From the NCBI RefSeq assembly GCF_001636845.1, contig NZ_LITT01000062.1, positions 186,001 to 250,000 of the forward strand: 64,000 nucleotides of DNA, given 5' to 3'. The notes beneath the pieces are model-generated. The model was not told the DNA's origin. It saw only the letters and a program-made list of their open reading frames with translations, and did no database searches. Positions 8,324 through 16,715 of this stretch are shown one piece after another (the stretch's first letter is position 1; the number at the start of each line of letters is the position of its first letter). This DNA is from Clostridium ljungdahlii (lineage in GTDB: Bacteria; Bacillota; Clostridia; Clostridiales; Clostridiaceae). Made by a program: the position numbers and the translations under genes.

Positions 8324-9535
8324 ATGAGGAAAAAGCAAGGAGCTTTTAGAATAGTAAGCAATATATTAATTTTATTTTTTATTACAGTGTTGTGGTTACC
8401 AGTTGTTAATGCAGAGCCTTTAAGCAAATCCGATAAAAAAGAAATAAATAATACAGGGTCAGATTTAAATATAAATGCTAGGTCGGCATTGCTTATGGAG
8501 CCTGCAAGTGGAAAAGTAATTTTTGAGAAAGGTTCTCATGAAAGATTAGAACCTGCTTCAGTTACGAAAATAATGACTATGCTTTTAACTATGGAGGCAG
8601 TGGATTCAGGAAGAATATCATTGTCCGATAAGGTAACCGTAAGTGAAAATGCAAAAAAGATGGGCGGAAGTTCAATGTTATTAGATACTGGAGAAGTTAG
8701 AAGTGTGGAAGATTTAATAAAGGGAATAGGAATAGCTTCAGGCAACGATGCAGCAGTTGCTATGGCAGAATATTTAGGAGGAAGTGAAGATCAATTTGTA
8801 CAGCTTATGAATAAAAGAGCAGCAGAACTTGGAATGAAAGATACAAGTTTTAAAAATTGCACAGGACTTAGTGAAGATGGACATTTAACTACAGCCTATG
8901 ATATAGCATTAATGTCTAGAGAGTTACTTAAGCATACAAGGATACTGAAATATACTGGAACATATATGGAGACAATATCAGAAGGCAGAAAAAGTCCTAT
9001 AGAATTAGTAAACCATAATAAATTAGTAAGGTTTTTTAAAGGGTGTGATGGATTAAAAACGGGATTTACAAGTTCTGCTAAGTACTGTATATCTGCAACT
9101 GCAACTAGAGATGGTGCAAGAATGCTGGCTGTAATAATGGGATCTCCTACATATAAGGTGAGGAATAAAGATGCATCTATGATGATGAATTATGGATTTT
9201 CCAAGTACATTGGAAAGAATATTTTAAAAAAGGGAGCCAATGTAGAAAAAATTCCTCTAAATAAAGCGGGAGATAGATTTTTTATCGCCAAAGCTTCGGA
9301 AGATTTAAAGGTAGTAGTTGAAAAGGGAAAAGAAAGTAAAATTACTTATAAGTGTGTAATAGATAAAAATAAAAAGCAATACAAAAAAGGTGAAAAAGTT
9401 GGGTATTGTGATGTATATGTAAATGGAGAGGCTTTAGGAAAAGTTAATTTATATAGCGACAGGGATGTAAAAAAGTTAGGTATATTTGGAAATTTTAAAG
9501 ATAGTTTAAAAAATATTTTACAGAAAGGGCAATAG
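8324..9535 (+). CDS. dacF: D-alanyl-D-alanine carboxypeptidase (DacF type)
   Basis: Exported low-molecular-weight penicillin-binding protein that removes the terminal D-Ala of peptidoglycan stems. The signal peptide (residues 1-36) ends near VVNAEP. The active-site set is SxxK (SVTK, about residue 77), SGN (about 137) and KTG (about 244), followed by a C-terminal beta domain. AAAGGAGG sits before the ATG at 8324; an in-frame extension back to 8183 lacks a ribosome site and crosses the hairpin region, so it is rejected. Length 403 aa. DacF in Bacillus works in the forespore, which fits the sporulation neighbours. Confidence 0.92.
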   Translation: MRKKQGAFRIVSNILILFFITVLWLPVVNAEPLSKSDKKEINNTGSDLNINARSALLMEPASGKVIFEKGSHERLEPASVTKIMTMLLTMEAVDSGRISLSDKVTVSENAKKMGGSSMLLDTGEVRSVEDLIKGIGIASGNDAAVAMAEYLGGSEDQFVQLMNKRAAELGMKDTSFKNCTGLSEDGHLTTAYDIALMSRELLKHTRILKYTGTYMETISEGRKSPIELVNHNKLVRFFKGCDGLKTGFTSSAKYCISATATRDGARMLAVIMGSPTYKVRNKDASMMMNYGFSKYIGKNILKKGANVEKIPLNKAGDRFFIAKASEDLKVVVEKGKESKITYKCVIDKNKKQYKKGEKVGYCDVYVNGEALGKVNLYSDRDVKKLGIFGNFKDSLKNILQKGQ

Positions 9536-9569
9536 TTTATATATTTTTAATATATAATGTATAATGAAA

Positions 9570-9669
9570 ACAGGAAATTCGATTAGGGTTATTGGATTTT
9601 TAAAACTCGTTGAATTTCCTGTTGATTTGTTTAGGGCATTTGAAGGAAAATAACAAGTCAAAGATGCCT
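9570..9669 (+). other. Paired inverted repeats between dacF and the CCA-adding enzyme
   Basis: ACAGGAAATTC (9570-9580) pairs with GAATTTCCTGT (9612-9622). Immediately after, TTTAGG-GCAT pairs imperfectly with ATGC-CTAAA (about 9630-9640 with 9663-9671). No strong T tract follows either helix. These may be the dacF transcript end plus a leader structure; no known RNA family is recognised. Confidence 0.4.
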
Positions 9670-9694
9670 AAAGCACAGGAAAGGAAAGAAAGAC

Positions 9695-10861
9695 ATGAAT
9701 ATTTTAAGGGCATTTACTATAGAGCAAATACAAATTATAAATTTAATAAAAGCTATATGTAAAAGTAATGGTATAAAGGCTTATATAGTAGGAGGGGCCG
9801 TTAGAGATGCGTTCCTTGGAAATAAAGTAAAAGATATTGATATATGTATAGACAAAAATCCTAATTTTATTATAGGTAAATTGAATGGAATTAAATGCTT
9901 TCAGTATTATGATAAATTCCAAACAGCTTCTTTGTTATTTCAAAATGAGATAAATATAGACTTAATAAGGTGTAGAAAAGAATACTATGCTAGAGATGGT
10001 GAACTTCCTATAATTGATCCGTCGAACATATACGATGACTTGCGAAGAAGAGACTTTACGGTTAATGCATTGGCTTATGATATAGTAACAGGAAGTTTAA
10101 TAGATATTTATGGTGGATTGGAGGATATAAAAAATAAAAGCCTACAAAAGATACATTTAAATAGTTATAGAGAAGATCCTACTAGAATATTCAGAGCAGT
10201 AAAGTATGCAGTAAGGTATGGTTTTGATTTAAAAGATAAGGATGAAATAATTAGTTGTGTGAATGAAGGCGTGTTTAATTTGATAAGCAATGATAGAATG
10301 GTGAAGGAAATATACCTCTTATGTGAGGAAAAAATGTGGATAAAAAATATTTTAATGTGTGGTAATTTGAAGATTTTTAATGTTAACAGAGAAAAATTAG
10401 AAATAGGAAACGAAAACTACAATAATACAGATAAAAGAATTTTAAGATTATTTTATGCGCTTGAAGACAAAAAGTGTGCTCATATATTGGGTGAAAATTC
10501 AGTCTTGGATAGTAAGTTAAAAATTTCAATAAAAAATTTTACAGAAAATTATCAAAAAATAACCGGCGCAATTCTAAATGCTATGGATAATTATGAGTTG
10601 TATAAAATATTAAGGAGCATAAATGACTATGGACTTATACTTTTAAAATGGAATGACAAACTTAAGTATAAGATTTATAATTATGTTCATAATATGTATC
10701 ATTATAAATCATCTTTAAATGGAAAATTCATAAGTTCTATTGGAATACAAAATGGAAAAGCTATAGGAGAAGTTTTAAATTACATGACAAAGATTGAATT
10801 AAATTCTATGATAAAGTATGGAAAAAAATATTTAGTAAAAAATTTAGGAGAGATTATTTAG
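9695..10861 (+). CDS. cca: CCA tRNA nucleotidyltransferase / poly(A) polymerase family
   Basis: Class II nucleotidyltransferase that adds or repairs the CCA end of tRNA. The 388-aa protein has the GGAVRD motif, the DID metal-binding aspartates, RRRDFTVNALAYD and EDPTRIFRAVKYAVRYGF, all in the first 190 residues. The C-terminal half is divergent and has no HD domain. Its stop abuts the scpA start with no gap, implying one transcript with scpAB. Whether it adds CCA or poly(A) cannot be decided from sequence alone. Confidence 0.88.
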   Translation: MNILRAFTIEQIQIINLIKAICKSNGIKAYIVGGAVRDAFLGNKVKDIDICIDKNPNFIIGKLNGIKCFQYYDKFQTASLLFQNEINIDLIRCRKEYYARDGELPIIDPSNIYDDLRRRDFTVNALAYDIVTGSLIDIYGGLEDIKNKSLQKIHLNSYREDPTRIFRAVKYAVRYGFDLKDKDEIISCVNEGVFNLISNDRMVKEIYLLCEEKMWIKNILMCGNLKIFNVNREKLEIGNENYNNTDKRILRLFYALEDKKCAHILGENSVLDSKLKISIKNFTENYQKITGAILNAMDNYELYKILRSINDYGLILLKWNDKLKYKIYNYVHNMYHYKSSLNGKFISSIGIQNGKAIGEVLNYMTKIELNSMIKYGKKYLVKNLGEII

Positions 10862-11617
10862 ATGTCTTTAAATATAAAAATAGAAAATTTTGAGGGTCCT
10901 TTTGATCTGCTTCTTCACCTTATAAAGAAAAATAAAATGAACATATATGATATAAAAATATATGAGATTACAGAACAATATCTTCAGTACGTAAATAATA
11001 TGAGAGACATGGACTTAGATGTGACCTCTGAATTTATAGTTATAGCAGCATCACTTATAGAAATAAAATCAAAAATGCTTTTACCTAAAACTCAGTTAAA
11101 TGAAGATGATAATGAGGATGAAAAAGATCCTAGAAAAGAATTAGTAGACAAGCTTCTCCAATATAAAAAATTTAGAGCAGCATCTGAATTTTTGAAAAAG
11201 AGAGAAATAGGCTTAGAAAAAATGTTTGGAAAAAAACCAGAGATAATTGAACAAGTGAATATGGGTACAAGTCCGGAACAATTTTTAAAGGGAATTACTA
11301 TGTTAGATTTGTATCGGGTTTACAGTCATCTTATGGATAGCTATGTAAATAAACTTAACAATGGAAATGTCATGGGCAGGGAAATATCCTTAGATAAGTT
11401 TAAATTACAGGATAAGATGTTATATATACGAGAAATTATTCAAACTAAGCCTCAAATTAGGTTTTCTGTTGTTTTAAAAAAATGTTCTTTTAAAATAGAG
11501 AAAGTTGTAACTTTTATTGCACTTTTAGAACTTATAAAACTTAAAGTAGTATCCGTAATGCAGTATGAAAATTTTGATGAAATTTACGTGGAAAGGGTAA
11601 TCGAAAATGAGAAATAA
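10862..11617 (+). CDS. scpA: Segregation and condensation protein A
   Basis: Kleisin subunit of the bacterial SMC-ScpAB condensin that organises and segregates the chromosome. The 251-aa protein starts with the family hallmark [22 protein letters not shown] and ends with the winged-helix region that contacts SMC. It overlaps scpB by 11 bases, the usual coupled arrangement, and begins directly after the CCA-adding gene. Confidence 0.95.
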   Translation: MSLNIKIENFEGPFDLLLHLIKKNKMNIYDIKIYEITEQYLQYVNNMRDMDLDVTSEFIVIAASLIEIKSKMLLPKTQLNEDDNEDEKDPRKELVDKLLQYKKFRAASEFLKKREIGLEKMFGKKPEIIEQVNMGTSPEQFLKGITMLDLYRVYSHLMDSYVNKLNNGNVMGREISLDKFKLQDKMLYIREIIQTKPQIRFSVVLKKCSFKIEKVVTFIALLELIKLKVVSVMQYENFDEIYVERVIENEK

Positions 11618-12182
11618 TAATGAAAAAAGTACTAGCAGCGAAATTGATCAAGAAAAGGATTTAACAAAAGATGAATATTTTTCTATAATAGAATCATTAT
11701 TGTTTGTATCTGGTGAACCTCTTACTCTTAAGCAAATTGCTTCAATAATAAAACTGAGTGGTAAGCGTACAAAGGATTTACTTAAGGATATGGCAGTTAA
11801 ATACAGACAGAAATCTAGAGGAATAAAAATTTTAAACAGTGATGATAAGTACAGTTTAGTTACTAAAACGGAAAATAGTTATTATGTTGAAGAATTACTT
11901 GGGAATAACTCAAGACAATCTCTATCTCAAGCATCCCTGGAAACCCTGGCTATTATTGCTTACAAACAGCCTATAACTAGAATAGATATAGATGAAATAA
12001 GGGGAGTAAAAAGTGATAGGGCAATATCAACTTTGGTTGAAAGGGAACTGATAAAAGAAAATGGAAGATTGAGTGTACCTGGGAGGCCTATACTATATGG
12101 TACTACAGAAGAGTTCTTGAAATATTTTGGACTTGAAAATATAAATGAAATTCCGAGTATTGAGGAATTTCATCTTGATTAA
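11607..12182 (+). CDS. scpB: Segregation and condensation protein B
   Basis: Winged-helix partner of ScpA in the SMC complex. The 191-aa protein carries [39 protein letters not shown] and [18 protein letters not shown], diagnostic ScpB segments. The N-terminus has a Lys/Glu-rich extension of about 25 residues. It overlaps scpA and ends before a terminator shared with the convergent ytfJ. Confidence 0.95.
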   Translation: MRNNNEKSTSSEIDQEKDLTKDEYFSIIESLLFVSGEPLTLKQIASIIKLSGKRTKDLLKDMAVKYRQKSRGIKILNSDDKYSLVTKTENSYYVEELLGNNSRQSLSQASLETLAIIAYKQPITRIDIDEIRGVKSDRAISTLVERELIKENGRLSVPGRPILYGTTEEFLKYFGLENINEIPSIEEFHLD

Positions 12183-12221
12183 TTTAGGTATATTCAAAAA
12201 ATTATAGTGTATTATGTAAGT

Positions 12222-12260
12222 GAAGAAGAAGAAATGACTATTCTTCTTCTTCTTTTTTTT
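12222..12260 (+). terminator. Terminator of scpB overlapping the ytfJ 3' end
   Basis: GAAGAAGAAGAA (12222-12233) pairs with TTCTTCTTCTTC (12241-12252) and is followed by a T8 run on the plus strand. The right arm and T run are also the codons for the Lys/Glu tail and stop of the convergent ytfJ homologue. Confidence 0.75.
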
Positions 12261-12678
12261 CTTCTTCCTTCTTCTTATCAGAGTTATGCTTGGATTTTGG
12301 AGATTTAGAATTCATCATTCCCCTTATTGCATCCATTACCTGTGGAATTGAATCTACTATTTTATCATAGGTATTATTTTGATCTAAAGATAAAAGTCTT
12401 ATAGAGTCACCTTTTATGACTAAAAAAGCCACAGGTTTTACCGTAACTCCAGCTCCTGAACCACCACCAAAAGGATATTCTGGATTAGGTGACTCTTCAT
12501 GGTTTACGTCGAATTCGCTTCCTCCAGATGCAAACCCAAAGGATACCCTTGAAATTGGTATTATAAGAGAACCGTCTTTTGACTCTACAGCATCGCCTAC
12601 TATGGTATTTACATCTATCATATCTTTTAAATTTTCCATAGTGCTTTTTAATAAATTTTCTATAGGATGATTATCCAT
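12238..12678 (-). CDS. ytfJ: Sporulation protein YtfJ / GerW family
   Basis: Spore protein family needed for normal germination in Bacillus. The 146-aa product has the conserved core MDNHPIENLLKSTMENLKDM, VGDAV, IIPISRVSFGFASGGSEF and a GGGSGAGVTVKPVAFLVI segment. The C-terminus is a run of about 20 mostly Lys/Glu residues, encoded by the simple repeat that also forms the scpB terminator. Ribosome site GGAGGAAT before the start. Neighbour of a DUF2953-type gene, as in many clostridia. Confidence 0.9.
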   Translation of the reverse strand: MDNHPIENLLKSTMENLKDMIDVNTIVGDAVESKDGSLIIPISRVSFGFASGGSEFDVNHEESPNPEYPFGGGSGAGVTVKPVAFLVIKGDSIRLLSLDQNNTYDKIVDSIPQVMDAIRGMMNSKSPKSKHNSDKKKEEEKKEEEE

Positions 12679-12705
12679 AAAAATTCCTCCTTTAAAGTTT
12701 AAAAT

Positions 12706-12752
12706 TATAGAGTTTCTAAACGAAAAATCAAGTTATACTCCGGATATTTTTT
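12706..12752 (-). repeat. Solo end of the palindromic repeat family
   Basis: Read on the minus strand, this segment (GGAGTATAACTTGATTTTTC then GTTTAGAAACTC) matches the terminal part of the large palindromic elements at 14663-14999 and 63470-63722. There is no matching second arm nearby. It lies between ytfJ and the DUF2953-type gene. Confidence 0.55.
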
Positions 12753-12758
12753 ACACTT

Positions 12759-13250
12759 TTAGCTGTGCTTAAATAGTTTTATATACATATAAATAATTTT
12801 AGCTAAACTAATGTAAATTATACTTGATATTTCTAAATTAAAATAAAAACTGTTAAAAACAGGTTTTACGTGTAATTCTTTTTTCTTCACTACAAAAATA
12901 TTTTTAATTAGAGCAAATATAAAAGTGCTTAATGTTGGTATAAGCCCATAAGTTATGGCAGTATAGGCTGCATCATCTAACCCATAAATGAGTTTTACCC
13001 TAATTTTTATACGGGGTTTAAATTTTAATTTTTTAAGGGATTTCAAATTTACTTTGAAATTATTTATGAGGAATGAGGACTTTTTCTTTCCTTCAAGAGG
13101 GGGTTTATTATTTTTTAAATTAATTTTGTTTATAACATTTAAATTATAGATTTTTAGCGAGAAGGTTTTATTGATATAGTTTATTTTTATTTTAAGAGGT
13201 ATAGGAATAAATACCAAAACAAATAATATTAAAATAAGTAATTTAATCAA
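12759..13250 (-). CDS. DUF2953-type membrane-associated protein
   Basis: 163-aa protein with an N-terminal membrane helix (LLILILFVLVFIPIPLKI), a positively charged lysine-rich middle, and a conserved KLIYGLDDAAYTAITYGLI-like segment near residues 95-115 that is typical of the DUF2953 family. TTG start with GGGGG upstream. It probably forms one transcript with ytfJ downstream. Function unknown; the pairing with ytfJ suggests a sporulation role. Confidence 0.72.
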   Translation of the reverse strand: MIKLLILILFVLVFIPIPLKIKINYINKTFSLKIYNLNVINKINLKNNKPPLEGKKKSSFLINNFKVNLKSLKKLKFKPRIKIRVKLIYGLDDAAYTAITYGLIPTLSTFIFALIKNIFVVKKKELHVKPVFNSFYFNLEISSIIYISLAKIIYMYIKLFKHS

Positions 13251-13377
13251 TATTTAAATCCCCCTATTTAAAAGGTTTTATTATTAATAATTATTACCTT
13301 AATAGTGAATTATATACTAATTTAGAATGAGTTTTACTAGTAATATATTTGTTTTGGGGAAAAGTATTTAATATAGC

Positions 13378-13510
13378 TAAGAGTTAAGAAGTGAGAGTTG
13401 AGAGTTAATGGATGATTTCCTTAAGCTCTAAATTTAAGATTTTTGTACTGTAGAGGAGAAAAATCCTTATTCACTATCTACTCTCCATTATCCACTTTTC
13501 ACTTAATAAT
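13378..13510. repeat. Small imperfect inverted-repeat element (MITE-like)
   Basis: The left part reads as near-direct copies of AGTTGAGAGTTAATGG and the right part as CTACTCTCCATTATCCAC then TTTTCACTTAA, its rough reverse complement, with about 60 bases between. Similar text recurs at 59361-59430. It occupies the 293-base gap before the next carboxypeptidase gene. No coding potential seen. Confidence 0.45.
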
Positions 13511-13543
13511 CTATTGAGAGGAAGGAGATAAACTATATAAATT

Positions 13544-14647
13544 ATGAAATTTAAAAAGAGTTTATCATATATAGTAATAACATTTATACTTTTTAATATT
13601 TGCAGTTATACTGTATTTGCAGATGATAAAAATTCATCTTTTCGAGAACCTAATATAAATGCACGCTGTGCTATAGCTATGGATAGTAAATCAAAAGTAG
13701 TTATGTATCAAAAAAATGCTTCTGAATTAGTACCAATGGCAAGTACAACTAAAATAATGACAGTACTAGTTGCAATAAAATATGGAAAATTAGATGAAAA
13801 AGTGCAAATATCATCTAGATCAGCAGGGATAAGGGGGTCTGTGGTAGGCTATAAAAAAGGAGAAAGTATAACTTTAAAGGAACTTTTATATGGACTTATG
13901 ATGAGGTCAGGAAATGATGCAGCTATAGCTATTTCAGAAGGTGTAAGTGGAAGTGTAGAAGAGTTTGTAAAACTTATGAATGAGTATGCTAGCGAAATAG
14001 GAGTAATAAATACTCATTTTAAGACACCTCATGGACTCGATAAAGAGGAACATTATTCCACAGCTTATGATCTGGCAGTACTTACATCTATAGCTAAAAA
14101 CAATGCATTATTTAATGAAATCGTTAGTTCGAAAGATGTGGATGGACCACAAAATGGATTTACAAGAAGTTATCACAATATCAATAAAATTCTTTGGAAA
14201 ATTCCAGATGCAAATGGAGTTAAGACAGGTTATACGGGTAAGGCAGGAAAATGTTTAGTTACATCTACAAAAGTTCAAGGAAATGATGTTATAATAGTAG
14301 TTTTGAATTGTCCGGGAAGGTGGGAAGAAACGGAAAAAATATATAAATATGTTGATAAAAATTTTAAGTTTAACAAGTTATTTTCTAAAGGAGATAAAGC
14401 TCTCGAGCTAAGAGTAAATAAAAAAGATCTAAAGTTAGAGTGTGAAGATAATGTTATAGTGCCTATAAAAAATGGATTCAAGTGCAGTGTTAAAATTATA
14501 AAACCTCAAAGAATAAAATATTCAATTAACAAGGGTGATAAAATAGGAATGCTTTGTATATATGAAGGAGATAAAAAGATATATAGTACGCCCCTTAGGG
14601 CTTCCAATAGCATAAAAGTGAAAAAATTTATGAAATGGACTTTTTAA
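13544..14647 (+). CDS. D-alanyl-D-alanine carboxypeptidase (second copy)
   Basis: Second low-molecular-weight penicillin-binding protein, 367 aa. The signal peptide (about residues 1-27) ends at CSYTVFADD. The active site is SxxK (STTK), SGN (MRSGNDAAIA) and KTG (GVKTGYTGKAGKC), followed by a beta-rich C-terminal domain. Sequence differs clearly from the protein at 8324-9535, so this is not a recent duplicate. DacB or DacF type; DacB-like action in spore cortex is possible but not shown. Ribosome site GAAGGAG. Confidence 0.9.
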   Translation: MKFKKSLSYIVITFILFNICSYTVFADDKNSSFREPNINARCAIAMDSKSKVVMYQKNASELVPMASTTKIMTVLVAIKYGKLDEKVQISSRSAGIRGSVVGYKKGESITLKELLYGLMMRSGNDAAIAISEGVSGSVEEFVKLMNEYASEIGVINTHFKTPHGLDKEEHYSTAYDLAVLTSIAKNNALFNEIVSSKDVDGPQNGFTRSYHNINKILWKIPDANGVKTGYTGKAGKCLVTSTKVQGNDVIIVVLNCPGRWEETEKIYKYVDKNFKFNKLFSKGDKALELRVNKKDLKLECEDNVIVPIKNGFKCSVKIIKPQRIKYSINKGDKIGMLCIYEGDKKIYSTPLRASNSIKVKKFMKWTF

Positions 14648-14662
14648 ATTAAAGTACCTATA

Positions 14663-14999
14663 GGGTTTCTAAGTAGAAAGTTTACTTATACCAGCCATAT
14701 ACTAACAAAAATCATCACACTAAAAACTTTTTATAAGTCTAAAGTTCAGTATTTAGAAAATCTAAAGAAGCTTATATAAACTCGTACCTCAGACATATAT
14801 AAGCTTCTAAGATTTTCTAAAATACTTCACTAAGACTTATAAAAAAAGTTTTTAAGTGTGATTTCAATTTTGTTAGTATATCATATATATAAGTCAAAAT
14901 TTCAATTAGAATCACTATGGATATTTATTTTACAATCTATATATAGGCTTTCTAACTTAAAAATATCCGAAGTATAAGTTGATTTTTCGTTTGGAAACC
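14663..14999. repeat. Large palindromic repeat element, copy A
   Basis: Terminal inverted repeats (GGTTTCTAAG...ACTTATAC and its reverse complement near 14969-14999) enclose a long hairpin. Arms of about 80 bases, 14697-14778 and 14795-14881, pair over most of their length around an 18-base core AAACTCGTACCTCAGACA at 14778-14795. The same core recurs in opposite orientation at 63594-63611. No ORF. It fills the gap between the convergent carboxypeptidase gene and the hypothetical gene at 15014. Confidence 0.8.
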
Positions 15000-15013
15000 T
15001 CATTGAAGTACAT

Positions 15014-15493
15014 TTAACGGCAGAAAAAAAGTTCTTCTTTTTTGGAGTCTTCTAGTAAAGTGAATCTTTTTGTAGGATAAGTATTATTTCCTTTTATATT
15101 TTTTAAAGCATTTTCCAGAAACTTATCACTAAACTTAACTTGTAAATCTTTTTTAATTTCATTATATATAGTATATTCTATATGAGGTGGAGTAGTATCT
15201 ACTATATAAACTGGAAAAAGATTTTCTATAGGCTTGTTTACAAGTGCATATTGATATAGTGAAGCATCGACAATAACACCTCGGTATACATTAAAACAAT
15301 GGGCAAAACTCCTACTATAGTTTTCGTTTATGTAGATACGTAATATGCCTTGCATAGCAGGAACATCCATATCTTCATGTTTACAAATTTGGTATATAAG
15401 GGAGGCTATTAAAGGGCCATTATTTGAAATAGTATATTTATTAATGCAATATTTGCATACATTTTCTAAAAAAGTTTTCTCAGAAATGTTCAT
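15014..15493 (-). CDS. Hypothetical protein, about 159 aa
   Basis: Unrecognised cytoplasmic protein. The conserved-looking core FAHCFNVYRGVIVDASLYQY, with His, Cys and Asp in a beta-rich context, loosely recalls transglutaminase or papain-like folds, but I cannot identify a convincing nucleophile. An ATG at 15505 is directly adjacent to the AGGAG ribosome site, so the ATG at 15493 is preferred, though its spacing is long. It is convergent with the upstream carboxypeptidase, with repeat element A between. Confidence 0.6.
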   Translation of the reverse strand: MNISEKTFLENVCKYCINKYTISNNGPLIASLIYQICKHEDMDVPAMQGILRIYINENYSRSFAHCFNVYRGVIVDASLYQYALVNKPIENLFPVYIVDTTPPHIEYTIYNEIKKDLQVKFSDKFLENALKNIKGNNTYPTKRFTLLEDSKKEELFFCR

Positions 15494-15505
15494 ATCTATT
15501 ATCAT

Positions 15506-16084
15506 CTCCTAATTTTGAAATCTAATATCTCTATTAAATCATATTTTGATATGTAAATAAATAAGTTTTTATGCAACTTTAAAAAATATATTTGCCTAAA
15601 ACCGCTTGAAATCAATACTTAACGCAATAGTTATTCTTTTAGCATACATTAAGTCAGCAAAATTAGCATACAATAATTATGCATAAATATAACATATATT
15701 CAATATTATATTAAAAAAAGTACTTTGTTTTAAGTATAAAGTAAAAAATTAAGCATAAATACAACAAAAACTGTTAATTTTTTGTGTCAATAATTTTTGC
15801 TATATTATTTTAATTAAATTTTTCACATGTATAATTAAAAGTAAGATAGATATAGTTTAAAATATTTTAGTGTACTTACTTAGATAGAAAAATATGCATA
15901 CAAAATTAGAAAACTATTATAACACATAATAGTTACATTGAAGGTAATACTGTTCGATATCGATACAGATAAAAAAAATTATAATACAGAAGAAAAAATT
16001 ATAAATTTGTGGTATAATATAAAATATAACAATTTAGGTTTAAACCCCGTGAAAACGCTAACAAATAATAGAGAGGTGTGTTAT
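15506..16084 (+). promoter_or_regulatory. Long AT-rich leader upstream of rseC
   Basis: About 580 bases with no convincing gene. It holds five copies of GCATA(C/A)A (15642, 15666, 15681, 15753, 15896), two of them within palindromes TTATGCATAA and TATGCATA. An extended -10 TGCTATATT lies at 15798-15806, and a stronger extended -10 TGGTATAAT at 16010-16018, about 67 bases before the rseC start. The weak in-frame extension of rseC back to 15938 lacks start signals and overlaps this promoter. Confidence 0.55.
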
Positions 16085-16501
16085 ATGAAAAGAGAATCGG
16101 AGGGTATTGTAATTGAAACAAGTGAAAGTGTTGCAAAAGTAAGAGCTAGTAGGCACGGAGACTGTAAAAGCTGTGGTGCTTGTCCTGGTGATAATGCTAT
16201 AGTTGTAGATGCAAAAAATCCAGTTGGAGCAAAACCTGGTCAACATGTTGTTTTTGAAATAAAGGATGCAAATATGTTATGGGCTGCCTTTATTGTATAT
16301 ATACTACCGATTATTGGAATCTTTATAGGTGCATTAACAGGAACATGGATAGGTGGAAAATTAGGTCATTCTTTAAGAGAGTTCCAAATAGGTGGTGGAG
16401 TAGTATTTTTTATTTTATCATTGATATATATAAAAATATTTGATAGATCTACGAGCAAAAACGAGAATACAAAGCCAGTAATCACAAAGATATTGTATTG
16501 A
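16085..16501 (+). CDS. rseC: RseC/MucC family protein, Rnf-associated
   Basis: 138-aa membrane protein with an N-terminal domain bearing the cysteine motif CKSCGACPGDNAIVV (about residues 23-37) and two membrane helices (about 65-85 and 105-125), the architecture of SoxR-reducing RseC proteins. It lies immediately before rnfC. In acetogenic clostridia an rseC gene precedes rnf and has been reported as a positive regulator of it; that is prior knowledge, not visible here. AGAGGTG ribosome site sets the start at 16085. Confidence 0.9.
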   Translation: MKRESEGIVIETSESVAKVRASRHGDCKSCGACPGDNAIVVDAKNPVGAKPGQHVVFEIKDANMLWAAFIVYILPIIGIFIGALTGTWIGGKLGHSLREFQIGGGVVFFILSLIYIKIFDRSTSKNENTKPVITKILY

Positions 16502-16605
16502 GTAATTTGTGTACAAACTTTAATTAATAAGAGTGGCTTTTAAAGTCAACTGGCATTTAATAGATAAATTGTCATTTTATATTATTTCCTATAGTATATA
16601 ATTTT

Positions 16606-16639
16606 ATAACGGATTATGGAAAATTCTATAATCTGTTAT
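16606..16639 (+). other. Hairpin in the rseC-rnfC gap
   Basis: ATAACGGATTAT (16606-16617) pairs with ATAATCTGTTAT (16628-16639), one wobble, ten-base loop. No T tract follows, so it is not a standard terminator. It lies in a 214-base gap and may separate or process the rseC and rnf transcripts, or sit in the rnf leader. Confidence 0.45.
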
Positions 16640-16715
16640 AAAAATTATGTTTATATTTATTTTGCAGTTTCGTTTATATACATGCTGTAAAAATTATTGA
16701 AAGAGGTGTTTAAGA

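Noticed and set aside
15938-16084. N-terminal extension of rseC
   Set aside because: No start signals, low-complexity translation, and it overlaps an extended -10 promoter; the AGAGGTG site supports the ATG at 16085.
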